Source: Linnemannia elongata
Taxonomy: Eukaryota; Mortierellomycota; Mortierellomycetes; Mortierellales; Mortierellaceae
NCBI GenBank assembly: GCA_036320915.1
Contig: JAXBDG010000005.1
Span: forward strand, 372,001-436,000
Length of the DNA stretch: 64,000 bases
Direction of reading: 5' to 3'
Shown: positions 12,091 through 23,400 of the stretch, piece by piece
How positions within the stretch are numbered: the stretch's first letter is position 1
Layout: every line of letters starts with the position of its first letter
Translations under genes and position numbers: made by a program
The notes under the pieces: model-generated
Seen by the model: the letters and a program-made list of their open reading frames with translations, nothing else
Database searches by the model: none
What the model was told of the DNA's origin: nothing

Positions 12091-15000
12091 CTACTCGAGC
12101 TTCTTCCGGATTCGCCGCTCTTGCAATTTGGGCAAAAGCCAGAATTGATAGATCGGGTACACCGTCAGAAGTGTCAAGAATCCCGCCCAAAAGTACAGCA
12201 CATTCGCAGGTGCCGGGTTCGGGAACTCGTCCCGTCCAAACTTGGCCACAATCAGCACCTCTGTCGCTATACATCCAATCAACAGCCACGCCTGTGGTCC
12301 AAACCTCTTGCATTGTCTATTTCATGGTCAACATTACAAACAAAGGCACATGTGTTAGAGACAAGGATCATCTGTACTTGCGCATGGGGACTTTGATTAT
12401 CACAGCAAGAAACTTACGGGTCATGGAGGTATTGGTAGGCTTCACGGACGCCTGGGATGCCAAACATAAAGTACGAAAAGATCCTTGCAATATTGATCGG
12501 GTGTGCTGGAGGTAGCCACAATAGCGTCTTCAAGTAAAACGCATTCAACTCGCAAATCAAGAACTAATAGGTAACAGAAAAATAAAAGAAAATAAAGTCA
12601 GAAATCAGTGCTTCTTTGCTTCCTCATCCATACTATGTTCGCCTCAATTCAAGACAATATTGAGCCCTTAGCGGAAACGTACCATGGTGAGGATAAAAAT
12701 GACGGTGGCATAGCTCTTGAAGCTCTTGGTCGAATCCCACTCAAACTTGGTCCAGGATTTAGGCGTAAACTGCTGCATCGTCCGTTTCATCTTTCCCTTG
12801 AGTGTGGGAATCTCCGCCAGCCCTTGCCATGAATACTGCTTCATCTCAAAGTACTCGCATGTCTTCACGCCCAAATAAATCCCGAGCCAGTTGCACACCA
12901 ACACATCCAAGATCCACTACGTGTCAATTGAGAAATGAGATTAGGATTAGGTGGGTTGTAACTTCCTTTGCAGTTGTCGTCACCATTCTCTCATATGAAA
13001 TCGCAAAAAAGTCCAAAAACAAACAGCCATCCCTGAGGAGACTTACGTGATCCCACCAGCACTCGTCAAAGTTGTTCAACTGATGCGAGAGCGAGTACTC
13101 CATGACCTCAAACATGACAGACAGGATCCAACAGAACGTATAGTCGCGCAGGATCAACGCCTTACAGAACCATCCTACTGCGTGCGCCAATACAAATACG
13201 TCCAATGTTTGATCCTATTTCGTAGAAAGCAACGAATGTCACGAATGATGTTATTCTTTCCTGTTTGTATGAATTTGCTTCCTGGAGACGTCCTCTTCCT
13301 TGTCATCATTGACTAAAATTGCTTCCTGATTGTAAAACAAAAATAAGTCTCTTACCACGATGTTGTCGTAGGTTAACTCGCACGCATCTCCATATGACTT
13401 TTCTGGTAGTGGAACTCCTAATGCCGGATCTATGTACTTAAATAACAACCTGGCATCATGCTTATTCTAATTGGTCGTTCATAAAAGATAATTAAACAAC
13501 AGGGGTCAGATTCGATTAAAGAAGGTGGACAACTAGTCGTGATTCGTGAACAAACAATGTCAGGGGTTCGATGGAAAAAAAATTAGAGAGAAGAAAAGGC
13601 AGAAACAATAATCCCACCAGCTACAATGAGGATATGTCAGCCGCCCTTCACCCTTCTATCCTCCTCTTCTTTCTTCCTGATATTCCTGCACTCGTTGATA
13701 AAATTACCTGGAAGAGCAAGAAGACCAAGAAGAGCTGGTAGACGACTCCGAATGACAACACGACTCGCCATAGCGCGGGATGCGGCCTGAGAAGCAGACT
13801 ATCTCGAAACTGTAACATCCCGAATACACAAAACGCACCGATGGATGCTATCACACCACTATGAAGGAGGAGGCCACAAGAACAAGAGTACATAAGGGTC
13901 AGTAAGAAGAACAAGGCAGACAAGGACAAATCAGGCCATGTTAAGCAACGGACCCACATGAAAATGCATGAATGCAGCAGAGAAGAAATAAAGGATCAAG
14001 TATATCCTACAACAAACACCACAAGGAGGTGGCGAGAGGAAAACGAAATATAAGAGAAAGCAAGAAAAATAAAAAGAAAGAAGGGGGAAGGGGAAGAAGG
14101 GGGGGGGGGGGCATGTACACACCCATGTTCGTGTTCCAAGGACCTTCACGTTGCACGAGCACCAATCATCATCATCATTTTGTTGACCGAGGGAAAAAGA
14201 AAACAAAGATGCCAAAGAGTTGTTCATACACCAAACAAACAAAAGACAGCGAAAAGGAAAAGAAGGGGAGTGACTTACAGCTTGACGTTCGTCACGGTAT
14301 CATCAACCTCGGGCGTCATGGCCACGTAGACAAGGAGTAACAGCATCACACTCAACATCGTCAGTGTCCGAGGCGTGTCTAAAAGAAGTTCATAAGACCA
14401 TGCATGAACGTGGGGGTGTTAGTTCATTCTTCAGCCTCTGTCTCCGTCTCCGTGCCCTGTGAACAGTGTCCTTATACCTAGTTTCTTGTTCAAGCTCGTT
14501 GTATTGTTGGTCCTGGTCACCCAGGTCTTGAAGTTGATATACGAGCTCACAAATAAACAACGTCAAGTCCATCTCTAGCAAGAGTCCTTATCCCCCCACA
14601 CATTCGCAACTCTCTTTTCCCACCCGCCAATCTTACATCCCACAACCCACCCATCTCCTACCCACCACATCACATCACATCACATCAATAAAGTTTCACT
14701 GCGAAATAAACTTACAAAAGAATCCCACGGCCGGATCCTGTTCTGCAGGCGACTGATGGAACTGAACACTCGTATCCTTCAGATACCACTCTGGTCTACT
14801 ATCATCTTCTGTCTCGTCCTCGTCAGAAGTGATGGCCGAAAATGAGGACGATGACGACAGCTGGCGTAACTTTCTAATACCCCCTGGAGGAGGAATACTT
14901 GACGTCGTTGTACTTGTCGTCGTGAGGAACTGCTGCTGTGTTCCTCCGGCCATAGGCATGGAACCATTCATCCTTGTACTGCTGCTAGTCGTCCTCGTGG

Positions 15001-15112
15001 TTGTTGTTCTTGTCGTAATAGTGGAGGTTGGGCTGGTCTTTGAGGAATGGGTCGTGTAGACGGTTCTTGTTTCGTCAACGGCGTCCATCCCGGGGTCGTT
15101 TCCCGTTGCCAT
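12091..15112 (-). CDS. Phosphatidylserine synthase, base-exchange (PSS1/PSS2) type
   Basis: This enzyme swaps the head group of phosphatidylcholine or -ethanolamine for serine in the ER membrane. Eight exons on the minus strand (15112-14716, 14378-14279, 13858-13708, 13466-13356, 13214-13047, 12916-12683, 12563-12418, 12316-12091) join in frame to 510 residues. Residues 1-105 are a Ser/Thr-rich lead; then G-F-F-Y-T-P-R-T-L-T, several hydrophobic helices, a [16 protein letters not shown] block, D-V-F-V-LAH with W-F-x-K, the very conserved D-E-C-WWDHWILD junction (about residues 303-313), and C-E-L-N-A-F-Y-L-K with Q-C-K-R-F-G near the C-terminus. These match the animal/plant base-exchange family; Dikarya use an unrelated CDP-diacylglycerol enzyme. 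The acceptor at 12316 was chosen because it restores the conserved Q-C-K-R motif. The last intron but five holds a G13 run (14099-14111). Confidence 0.92.
13859..14278 (-). other. Phosphatidylserine synthase intron 2
   Basis: 420 bases between exons 2 and 3, with a GT donor at 14278-14277 and an AG acceptor at 13860-13859. It contains a purine-rich stretch (about 14030-14098) followed by G13 (14099-14111). No coding signal. Confidence 0.75.
14379..14715 (-). other. Phosphatidylserine synthase intron 1
   Basis: 337 bases between exons 1 and 2, GT donor at 14715-14714 and TAG acceptor ending at 14379. It includes a short CATCA repeat (about 14665-14687). No coding signal. Confidence 0.75.
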
Positions 15113-15114
15113 TT

Positions 15115-15155
<41 letters not shown>

Positions 15156-15578
15156 GAATGAGACTGAAGAGGGTGGAATGAGTCAAGAAGAGCGAAAAAA
15201 GATGGAGGGAAGGTTGTAAATGAGTGCTGCGTTTGAAGAGGAAAGAAGAAAGAAGGAAAAGAAGAGAAAGAAGACACGAAAGAAAGAAAAAGAAAAAAAC
15301 AGGGCCAAAAAAAAAAAAGAAGGGGTGGAGAAGGGAAGATCAAAAAAGCGATCAAAAAAGGCTGGGTAAGCAGGCTGTGAGCAAGATGGGTCCATACTCA
15401 CTCATTCGGACCCACAGACACCAACATAATTACCAGATCATGATCCATAGCCATGCAGTAAGAACAAGACATAGAGCATGCATGAAAGTAAGCTCGAATT
15501 ATACATCTTCAGCCCTATTGTTTATCATAAAATTACAAGCTACCATAGCTATGGGAATATCAACATGTTTTGAATAAT
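15113..15578. other. Intergenic: promoter of phosphatidylserine synthase and 3' flank of the exchanger gene
   Basis: Two minus-strand genes flank this 466-base gap. Immediately upstream of the synthase start is a T33 run (annotated separately), followed by purine-rich sequence (about 15180-15330). No gene is seen. Confidence 0.65.
15119..15151. repeat. T33 homopolymer (poly-A in sense of the downstream gene)
   Basis: An uninterrupted T33 on the plus strand, starting seven bases upstream of the synthase start codon. On the sense strand it is an A33 tract in the 5' leader, an unusual position that could affect initiation or simply be a slippage hotspot. Confidence 0.9.
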
Positions 15579-18500
15579 TTACTCGCTCTTCTTGCCGTGC
15601 TTGATTTCGATGGCAACATTAATGATCGTACACGTCGTGTACATCGCAAGAAGGAACCAGCCCCAGGTACGGCTCATCACATATCCATTCCGGGGTACAA
15701 CCACCATTGCCGTCAGCAAGGTCACAAGCACCCCAATGATCGACACAAACAGCGTCGGAGACACCTGCAATGGGATAGGGGTCCCAGTCTTCACCGTCAT
15801 ATACGTCCCACTGATGCCTACTCCCAGCAGCATATCTATTGTCAATCATTCAAGAGGAAAGTTTGAATGAGAAAAGGTGCCTATTACAAGAAGCAAAATA
15901 AATCAAAAACTGCAACGAACAAATAAAGAGAACTTACTGAGGAGTGGTCCACCGAAGCAGGCGGAAAAGGCCATGCGAGGGAATCCCATCCGGGCAATGG
16001 TGATGTTTGCCACCAAATCTCCCAAACTGTTACCCTATTACCCAAACACGTTGACCACAGACGCGTTCAAAAAAGAAGAATCAATAGTTTCCTTTGAGAA
16101 AAAAGGCAAGAGAAGAGGCTTGACCACCGTCTCTCTGTCACACAGATACATCCGACATCCAAACTCAGCTACCAACAACAAACTCTCTTTCCGAACAAAA
16201 ATATATGAATATGAACAACAGCAGCAAAAACCTACCATGGCAAAGATAGTAAGGCCGAGGATAGCATCACTGACACCAAAGATCATGCCAAACGCCTGCA
16301 GGATACCGACAACCTCATTGGCCACCAAAAAGATCCATGTAATAGCGACCATGAATCCCGCAAAACAGAACGCTCCATAGAATCTTGGTGGCGTCTCCTC
16401 TGAGCTGAACCGATGCACTAAGAACGAAAGTGCAATACCAACCACCAATGCCACCGCAATTGAGATGTATCCGTCCTGTGCAGCACCTACATCAAATTGA
16501 AGAATAAGAAAAGGAGGCGATTGTTAGTGAACAGTTCGCTACCAAATTGTACAGCAATCAAAATATACGGTACAATTAATTTGACAACGAAACTTACTGG
16601 AGATGACAGTGGCTACAAAGACAGGTGCAAGGATCATTTGGACAGTGGTAGCAGTTCGACTCCATCCATCGTACCGGATCTCCTCTTCGGGCTTGTCGCC
16701 AATCACAATCTTTGGCAACCTTCGTGCTTCTTGGCTGGTAACGGCGACTGGGCTGTTGTTCTGACTCTCACCTTCGTCTTCATCACACAACTCGACCACG
16801 GGCAACGTCAACGTCAGCAGCAGGACCATCGGCAATGAGGTGATTGCCAAAAACTTGACAAACAGTGACTTTTGGTCCCAGTCCAACAACGTAGGAAAGT
16901 AGATGGGACGGATCGCCTGCAAATACTCCTTGAATCGCTGCATCCGTGTGGAAGGTTCTTGCAGACCGGGGCTGTCCTCGGGTGACCCTTGGTGGTGAAC
17001 ATGTCCGAGGTGATGGAGTTGTGGGTCATGATGATCTGGCAGAATGATCGAGTGACGAAGTATCGCTTGCTCAAAGGCAGAGTTGGTCTCCGAGTCCAAT
17101 GCATGAGGCGATGATGTGAGGGCGTTGTCGCCGCCAAGAGCTTCTCCAAGGAATCCGTGTCCTGAAAGATCGTTTGGTGTCAGGCTGTGTGAAAGAGGAG
17201 TTGACGGCCGAGATCCTTCCTGAGGAGTGCGAATAGACACGGGCCGAGATGATCTGGAAGACTCGCGCCTAGACACCCTCGGAGACCTTGGAGACTTTGT
17301 TCCATAGTAGCTGGGATCGAAAGACTGCAATCTTGGTCGAGACCCTGACAGACTGAGGGACCGCACGACGTCGTTAAACTATCATATGTTTCGTGAAATA
17401 GAGTTGTCAGATTATGCATTGAGTAAACAAGATCAAACCATATCTGTGCAAGGGACACTTACCTCGAATGCAGCGACAAGAGACGGTCTGCGCTTGAAAG
17501 CTGGTGCGCCATGAGGACGAAGAGAAATAGAGTCCTCAGCACCTTCACTGTCAGGGAGAATAGTAGGCCGAGGAATGTTAACGTCAGAGTCCTCATACGA
17601 ATTAACCAGTGTTTGATTGGAAGAATATTCCTCATTGGCAGACAAGCCTCCGTTCGATTTATACCCGTCATCATGTTCCTCGTCCTCGTATGCGTCGTAT
17701 GGTCCAGTGTGAATGAGAGTATTGATCCGTGGTGGCCCTACATATATGTGTATTCAAACAAGAAAGAAGCATGCGGAGGAAAAGATTAGTATTTGCTCCG
17801 GCGGCACGGTCCTGTAATATGTCATGGTCCCCATTCAATGACAAGTGCCAACTTACTTGGTCCACGCTGGGAACCTCCGTGAGACAAAAGGCCTTGCTCC
17901 TCGTCCGCACCCAGAGCATCCTCGTCGATGTCATCCTCATCATCCTCGTACAAGTTTCTGGCGCGTTCCTCCAGATCCCGCTCCGCCTTCAACTTTTGAT
18001 GTCTCCAGTTACCGATGACAACAAATGCGACATAGAAGACATAGTAAGCGATAAGGAAAAGACTTTCAAACAAGGTAATCTTGCCGTCTACAACCGTGTA
18101 TAGTGTAAACAGGACACATCCTGCAAAGAAAATTACGTCTCGCAAGAAGGGTGCCCTGCTCACTTTGAACGGTTTGATGATCGCCATGGACCCGACTACG
18201 ACTGATGTGATGAACGATGCTGCGCCTATTAAGGTAAATTAACATCGTTGCATGGTCGCGAGATGAGATGGGATAAAGGGCATAAAGTGAGAGTCAGATC
18301 ATATGGATCTTGATCTGGTTCTGAATGCTTGCAGATCTGCGTCTACTTGTTCCTGAGGTCCTCCTGATCCTGGACCATTCATTGTCAGCTGTTCGAAAAA
18401 GGAGTTTCGCCTTTGACTTACCAACAAGTTCACCAATAGCCAAGGATCCACTTCCTGCACCCATGGCCGAAAAGGTGCTGAATACATCTGGAGATCCATT

Positions 18501-19675
18501 TCCGAAAGCCAAAAAGGTCACGCCCGTCTATCAAGTTGAAAGGGGGAGATATTGGAGATGTTAGATCGAGAGGACGAGAGAAATAGATGCATTTGCATAA
18601 TGAAAGGAAGGGTAATTATTTATTCAATGCCGTAGGAATGCGGACGAAATGATGGATCGGGTCTTTACCATGCTTTCTGACAAGTGCAGTTTCTTGGCGA
18701 TTGTGCTCAGGTTAGGACCTAGTTCGACGAAGAGGTAGAGACACGGACAAAGCGACGTTGTAAGTAATTGGTTCTAAAGGCTCCTGTTATACTCTGATAT
18801 CCATGTGTTTGAAAGACATCTATGAAAGGCCGAGCTCCTTGACTTACAAAAGAAATCCGATGCTGCGACTCCAACGAATCCAAACAAGAAGATGAGCCAT
18901 GCACACTATAGTCCACACGATGAGAAAAAGTGCATGGTTTAGTAAGACTTGCCATGTTATGTGGTTTGTGAGGAGCACAATCAATGGAGGTAACAAGGTG
19001 ACATATATACTTACGAGGAGGAAGGTAGCAGCGGCGGGGACATGGCTCAGGTCACAAAAGTAAAAGTGGAGGTAGTTGATCAGGCCAGCAGGGTAGTCGG
19101 CACAGTTCTCTCGTACGAAGGCGCATCTATCCGGTTGGTTCCAAATATCCTCGCACTGGTCTCCGTTGTCCGTTGTTTGTTCGAATATTGTTGGTGTTGT
19201 CGTAATTGTTGTTGTATTTTGGTGTCGATTATTTTCATTTTTCGCCAAGAGGGTCCAAGTCCATGACAAAGAAGGAGGACCGCAAAAAGATCAGCAAAGG
19301 ATAGGGAAAGTTAGTCTCACTTCTTACATACATTTACTTCCTGACACACTCACAGACACGCACACTCTCTCTCTCTTTCCTGTTCTTCGTACGTTTTCTA
19401 CTTTTTCTCCTTTCTTCTTCCAAATTCATTGCATTCTGCATTCAAACACAGCTGCACCGATTCACAAACAAGAACGAGGAAAACTATACCTGGTTGACAT
19501 CAGGGGAAGGATCAAGGCCACGTTTAGAGAACCAATGGGTGTTTGCGAGGAGACCAAACCCGCCTTTGCCTTTGTTACTTTGTGAGAGGTAGTGTTGTGG
19601 CCAGAGGACAGTTACGACCTGGGAGAAGAGGAAGACTGTGAGGACGAGGTAGAATGACCTCGCAGCTAGAGCCAT
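15579..19675 (-). CDS. CaCA-superfamily cation exchanger, NCLX/NCKX6-like
   Basis: An antiporter moving Ca2+ against Na+, Li+, K+ or H+ across an organelle membrane (mitochondrion in animal NCLX; vacuole or other organelle possible in fungi). Exons on the minus strand: 19675-19490, about 19155-19015, 18905-18848, 18718-18669, 18527-18422, 18225-17857, 17737-17463, 17378-16598, 16486-16236, 16034-15938, 15835-15579, about 856 residues. An N-terminal hydrophobic segment looks like a signal peptide. A Cys-rich lumenal segment (C-E-D-I-W, R-C-A-F-V-x-E-N-C) follows, then D-F-F-C-P-N-L-S. Repeat alpha-1 carries FLAFGNGSPD (about residue 150) and alpha-2 carries GNSLGDLVAN (about residue 740), both hallmark ion-binding motifs. 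A long hydrophilic, acidic and Ser-rich loop separates the halves. All junctions keep frame except the start of exon 2, whose acceptor is unclear. Confidence 0.87.
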
Positions 19676-21308
19676 GTCGTCAACGAATGTGTAAGAGTAT
19701 AGAGGGGAGTGTGAATGTGTCTTTGCTGTGAATTAGGAACGAGTGAGAGGAAGTGGGTATGAGAGGAGAGGGAGAGGGGGGTATCGAGGTATGAATGTAA
19801 CAGTAATTATGTGAGAAAGTGAGAGGAAGGGGGGTGAGAGTCGGGGAGGGGAGTGTAAAGAGTGAGCGTGAGAAGGGGGAGCGAGAATGTACAAGGGTTG
19901 GCAGGTGAGAAAAGTGAGAGAAAGAGTGAAAGAAAGAGAGAGAGAGAAAGGGAGAAGAGATATAGTCAAGAAGGTTACCAAGGGTTGACAATAAAAGGAA
20001 CACTAAAAGCAAAGAAATGATGACAGGTAACAAAGGGGCTAGAGTGAAGGAAAAAAAGAAGAGAACCAAGGGTCGACTGCATTCGTCCTCTTTTCGATGT
20101 GGTCCAGACACGTTTTCATTTCTTGGCTTCTTTCTTTCCTTCTTTCTTTCTTTCTTTGTTCACTCTTACTGCTTGCCATTGCATCCATAACATAACGATT
20201 TCATTCTCTTTCTTTAATATCTTCTACCAGTGGGCAACGACGATTACCATACCACTTTGTTTTCTCGGGACAATCGCCTTGACCATGGAAGCCCTGGAAA
20301 CAAGGAAACACAATAAAAACACAACTACAAAACAACAAATGCGCACACTTACTTGTACAGACACCTGTCCTCTCCAACCAGAGGAAGTGCTCTCATACTA
20401 ACACATCCTTCCAGCCCTTCCTTTCCTTCTCTTCACTTTTTCTTTGTTTTCCTTGCATCATCGTGTATTCGTGGTCCGCTGCTTCCTCTCTCCCTCCTTC
20501 TATCTGATTGCCTTGGTCTCAGCACTTCGCCTCAAGAAAAAAAGAAGCACTTGGCCCCTTTTGGACTTGAGGCTTGACATGGTGTTGTCTGTGTGGCATG
20601 CCCCAAACCCTATTGTGAAAAAACAAAAATGACGTTCTCTTGAACACTTTGCTAAAAAGTGACGGAACGAATGGATGAATGATTTAGAAACATAGGGGAG
20701 TGACCTTCCCTGGACCCTTTACAAATGGATGGCCATACTTCTAATTGTTCTCTACCGGGTAACTCGTCAAGGTGTGTCAACAAATTATTTCTATCACACG
20801 CGTTCACCGACAAGGTGGGTAAACACGGATAGGAAATAAGAAGGGGCAAGGTAGCAAGGAAGGACGACGAGTCAAAGGCTATTAAATAAACCTGTCATTG
20901 TGGGCGTGATAGGTTGATCGAGGGCTGATACCACCATATCACGAACATGACCTCTCTTTGCTCTGCTGATTACCAGGGACAGTGAGATGATCAAAGTTCA
21001 GGAACCATCACCTTCTTTTCTCACACACGCACACGCGTTTGCATACGCGCATTCAAACGCACAAAGTCACACCACTAGAAAATGAGGATTCCACCCATAC
21101 CATGCGTGCGCCAGCCTCTTTCTCTTTCTCTTTCTCTCTTTCTCTTTCTCTTTTTCTTTCTCTTTCTCTACTCTTGTTTGCCATCACCATACTCCCTCTC
21201 ATCAGCTTCGTTTTTCTCTGATTCCACCTCTTCATTAACAAACCTCATTCCACTCCTTCACTACTTCCTTCCTTCCTTCCATCCAGTCATCACCCTTCAA
21301 CAATACAC
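19676..21308. other. Intergenic between the exchanger gene and the decayed F-box/LRR gene
   Basis: Divergent gap of 1.6 kb. CT/TTTC-rich runs (about 20127-20157 and 21118-21172) are typical promoter-like simple sequence. The final 100 bases resemble the 5' leader of the gene at 26841 (shared AACAAACCTCATTC and CACTCCTTCA blocks), so the promoter was duplicated with the gene. No other gene is seen. Confidence 0.6.
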
Positions 21309-22958
21309 GTGAACCCGCTCTCCCGGCCACCAATCGAGTGTCTAAAGTACATTCTACGCTGCATCGGCCCCCACAGCACATTGTCTGTCCGAACTCTCGC
21401 TCCTCTCCGTCTCGGCAACCATCACCTCTCCCTCATCACCTTCCCTTTCTTGCTCGAAGTCTTGCTCAAGTTTCACCACGACATACACTTTCTTCAGAAC
21501 AAACGCTAGCCATGAGCGCGTGTTGTCACCTTACTTTCCAACAGCACCACCATTCCTCTCGCTGACCTCCATCCAGCCCTCGCCTTTGAGCTCGATATCG
21601 ACAACACTTTCAACAACACTTTCAACGACATCACCTCCTCTGTTGACTCTGCTCCTTCTCAGACTGACTATCTCCGCTATGTTCGCAACATCAACCTTAA
21701 GAAACACACCTTCTGATGATATGATATATCCAGAGGAATAATGAGTGGACAGCGAGCCTATTCTGAAGAGATCATGCGGTTTTCAGGCCGCCTAAAGACT
21801 GTCGCCAGCTCTGACTCCCCAGCGACGTGGTCTGGTCGGTGGTGCGACTCCTTAGAGGTTGAAAACGCGGATATCCAGAGAATGTTGCCCCCCCCGTACC
21901 AGCCGCAGGTCACCAATCGTTCCAACTGGGCCAGGATCTCTCCTTACTAATGTCTACAAGGTGTGTAAATTGGATACGAAGGTGGTCAACAAACGGTTTC
22001 TGCAGCGACGCCTGTCTTTACGCAACTTGTGCTTGTTGGGCGTCGATCCAGGATGTTTTGATTGGGCTGTTCAGGAGAAGAGGGGGCAGGAAGGAAAGGT
22101 TGGTCAGGCCTGGAAAGTCGATAGTCCGGCTCAATCAGGTAGCGGCGGCGTGTTTTTCCTCAGCTCTGCCTCCTATTGAGCGGTTCGAGCTCCTTGTCAT
22201 TTAATCGGGCAAACCTCGCGTCGACCACGCTGAATTGTAAATGAAGCAAGGAAGGTGCTGCTTAACCCCACCCGTCGATGAACTGAAGAGATCATATGGA
22301 CTTGTCGATCAGGATGAAGGCAAAGATGAGGATAGCGCGTCGCCCCAGGAGGAACCTTCATTGATGCTCCGACGACCGCAGTGGACATAGGACTGGCAGT
22401 TGCCTCTCATGACGGTTTTGCGCCTCAACACCGAGTTTGCCTACATGTTTGAGTTCAGGAAGCTTCATGGGTGTCCGGCTTTGGCGCAGTTGTCCTAACA
22501 CATGCGAACCGAACATAGAAAACATATCCGACTCATCACTCGGGCAGACCTCTTTGTTCCTGGCAGCACCACAGCAGACGGATCCATACAGGGACAGGAA
22601 CAGGAACGCATTGTCGCCCTCAAACTTTGGAAGCTACGCAAGGACGACCACTGGTTCTTTGAGGACCCATCTATCCTGTCCCACTTTGTTGGAGGCATGT
22701 TTCTGCAACTTTCGCAGTTGACCGCAAGAGCATGGGATGGAGTCACATTTGGTTCGTTTGTAACCTTCTCATGACAACAGGGTGTCACATCGCATCGACG
22801 ACAATTTTCCTTGCCCAACCGTCTGCAGAGAAAGAGACTGAACTGGAGATAAATCCTCCACCTTATATCTGTTAGCTAAGGGCTGCAGATTAGACCGGCT
22901 GTTTATTTCTGGACGTGAGTATGTCGTTCGCGAGGAGGCTGCGGGTGCTTCTGAGTAA
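21309..22958 (+). pseudogene. Decayed F-box-like/LRR gene
   Basis: A broken copy most similar to the intact gene at 23401. The start codon is GTG where the paralogue has ATG (first block LSRPPIECLKYILRCIG against LSRQPVECLQHIIRCIG). Similarity continues through several frames with internal losses: about 125 codons are missing before the S-G-R-L-K-T-V block (about 21783), and about 500 bases are missing between the F-D-W-A-V-Q-E-K-R block (about 22060) and the CCLTPPVDELKRSYG block (about 22257). A stop replaces Trp in the W-T-W-D-W block (about 22388), another interrupts the following LRR (about 22497), and a further deletion precedes the C-terminal S-G-R-E-Y-V block ending at a stop at 22956-22958. 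The order of remnants is unchanged, so this is decay in place rather than a rearranged fragment. Confidence 0.9.
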
Positions 22959-23400
22959 CTTGAATGGGAATAAAAGGAGAAAGGTTAGTCAACTGTGGTT
23001 CTGTCTTCATTCGCGTTTGCGTAATCTGTTTTGGAAACTGCTACGCCTCCAAGGACTCTTTTCTCTTTTTTTGTCCCCAGTGCGGCCCTCTGAGTTTGCA
23101 CGGCGTCGAGACGATCAAAAGTGCCAAACCGAGACTGTTAGGGTTATCACCTCCAAGAGATACAAGGAATTAAAAAAAAAAGGACTTGCCATTTTCAACG
23201 CCCCTCATCACTTCCTCATCATTCTCCGTTTCTCTTCCTCATCATTTCCCATCTCTCATCAGCATCATTTTCCACCTCTCAGTGGCATCATTTTCCACCC
23301 CTCAGCAGCAGCTCCCTTCCATCAACTCACCAACAACAATCTCATTCCTCTTCCTTCACTTTCTCTCTCACAATCCACACAAACACATACAAACACATAT
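22959..23400. other. Promoter region of F-box/LRR B
   Basis: 442 bases between the pseudogene stop and the next start. The reading frame of the next gene happens to stay open through it, but the sequence is ordinary CT/CA-rich promoter-like DNA with ACACAAACACATA repeats just before the start. No separate gene is seen. Confidence 0.6.

Noticed and set aside
22915..23400. N-terminal extension of F-box/LRR B
   Set aside because: The frame is open but begins in the tail of the upstream pseudogene and passes through promoter-like CA/CT-rich sequence; paralogues start at the M-D-x-L position, which is 23401.
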